From: Chloroflexota bacterium
Lineage (GTDB): Bacteria > Chloroflexota > Anaerolineae > VGOG01
NCBI GenBank assembly: GCA_030615705.1
Contig: JAUWYT010000095.1
Coordinates: forward strand, 1-6,480
Length of the DNA stretch: 6,480 nt
Direction of reading: 5' to 3'
The notes beneath the pieces were generated by a model that saw only the letters and a list, made by a program, of their open reading frames with translations, was not told the origin of the DNA and did not search any database. The position numbers and the translations under genes are program-made. Position 1 is the first letter of the stretch. Each line of letters starts with the position of its first letter. This document shows positions 6,446-6,480 of the stretch, in pieces.

Positions 6446-6480
6446 CGCTCCTCCTCCGACCTAAATAGGCTTCGATAACC
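6408..6480 (-). CDS. livG: C-terminal fragment of a LivG-like ABC ATPase (cut by window edge)
   Basis: On the minus strand the frame entering from the window edge reads VIEAYLGRRRSGEGQ and continues to a TGA at 6408-6410. VIEAYLG is the characteristic ending of LivG and LptB-type ATPases, and livG normally precedes livF. Here the frame does not stop after YLG but runs on for 16 more residues, overlapping the livF start by 38 nt. The other two frames stop sooner (6461-6463 and 6442-6444) and show no known motif. Only 23 full codons are visible, so the call rests on one short motif plus gene order. Confidence 0.6.
   Translation of the reverse strand, partial: VIEAYLGRRRSGEGQASAEAEPR

Overview
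The window is a single minus-strand gene block, about 60% GC by eye, with no convincing plus-strand gene. Read in transcription order (high to low coordinates) it holds: the tail of a LivG-like ABC ATPase; a complete LivF-like ABC ATPase; a ferredoxin-type subunit with four [4Fe-4S] motifs; a tungsten-type aldehyde:ferredoxin oxidoreductase (AOR); a protein made of two tandem TIGR04076-like domains; tryptophanyl-tRNA synthetase (trpS); a type-2 tryptophan synthase beta chain (trpB2); and a strong intrinsic terminator at 71-119. Junctions are tight (38-nt overlap, 22-nt gap, 8-nt overlap, 43-nt gap, 4-nt ATGA overlap), except for a 157-nt leader between trpS and trpB2. This suggests one long transcript, possibly with separate control of trpB2.

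The gene content suggests an anaerobic or facultative bacterium that takes up and ferments amino acids. The trpS is bacterial in type and the Shine-Dalgarno sites are strong. Together with the short tandem intergenic repeats, the AOR/Liv pairing and TrpB2, this would fit an Anaerolineae-like Chloroflexota, but that placement is inference and no marker gene here proves it.

Working model (inference): LivFG energise import of branched-chain or other hydrophobic amino acids. Aldehydes from amino-acid catabolism are oxidised by the AOR, and its electrons leave through the four-cluster protein. TrpB2 makes tryptophan from indole and L-serine, and TrpRS charges it to tRNA. The linking theme may be amino-acid and indole turnover.

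Three things stand out. First, the TrpRS has lost both lysines of its KMSKS loop (it reads TMHTS). Second, a family of short repeats with a strict 8-bp period occurs at three places, and one of them lies inside a gene, where it encodes the linker between the two TIGR04076-like domains. Third, the trpS-trpB2 leader carries a 12-codon ORF with an excellent Shine-Dalgarno and two mutually exclusive hairpins.
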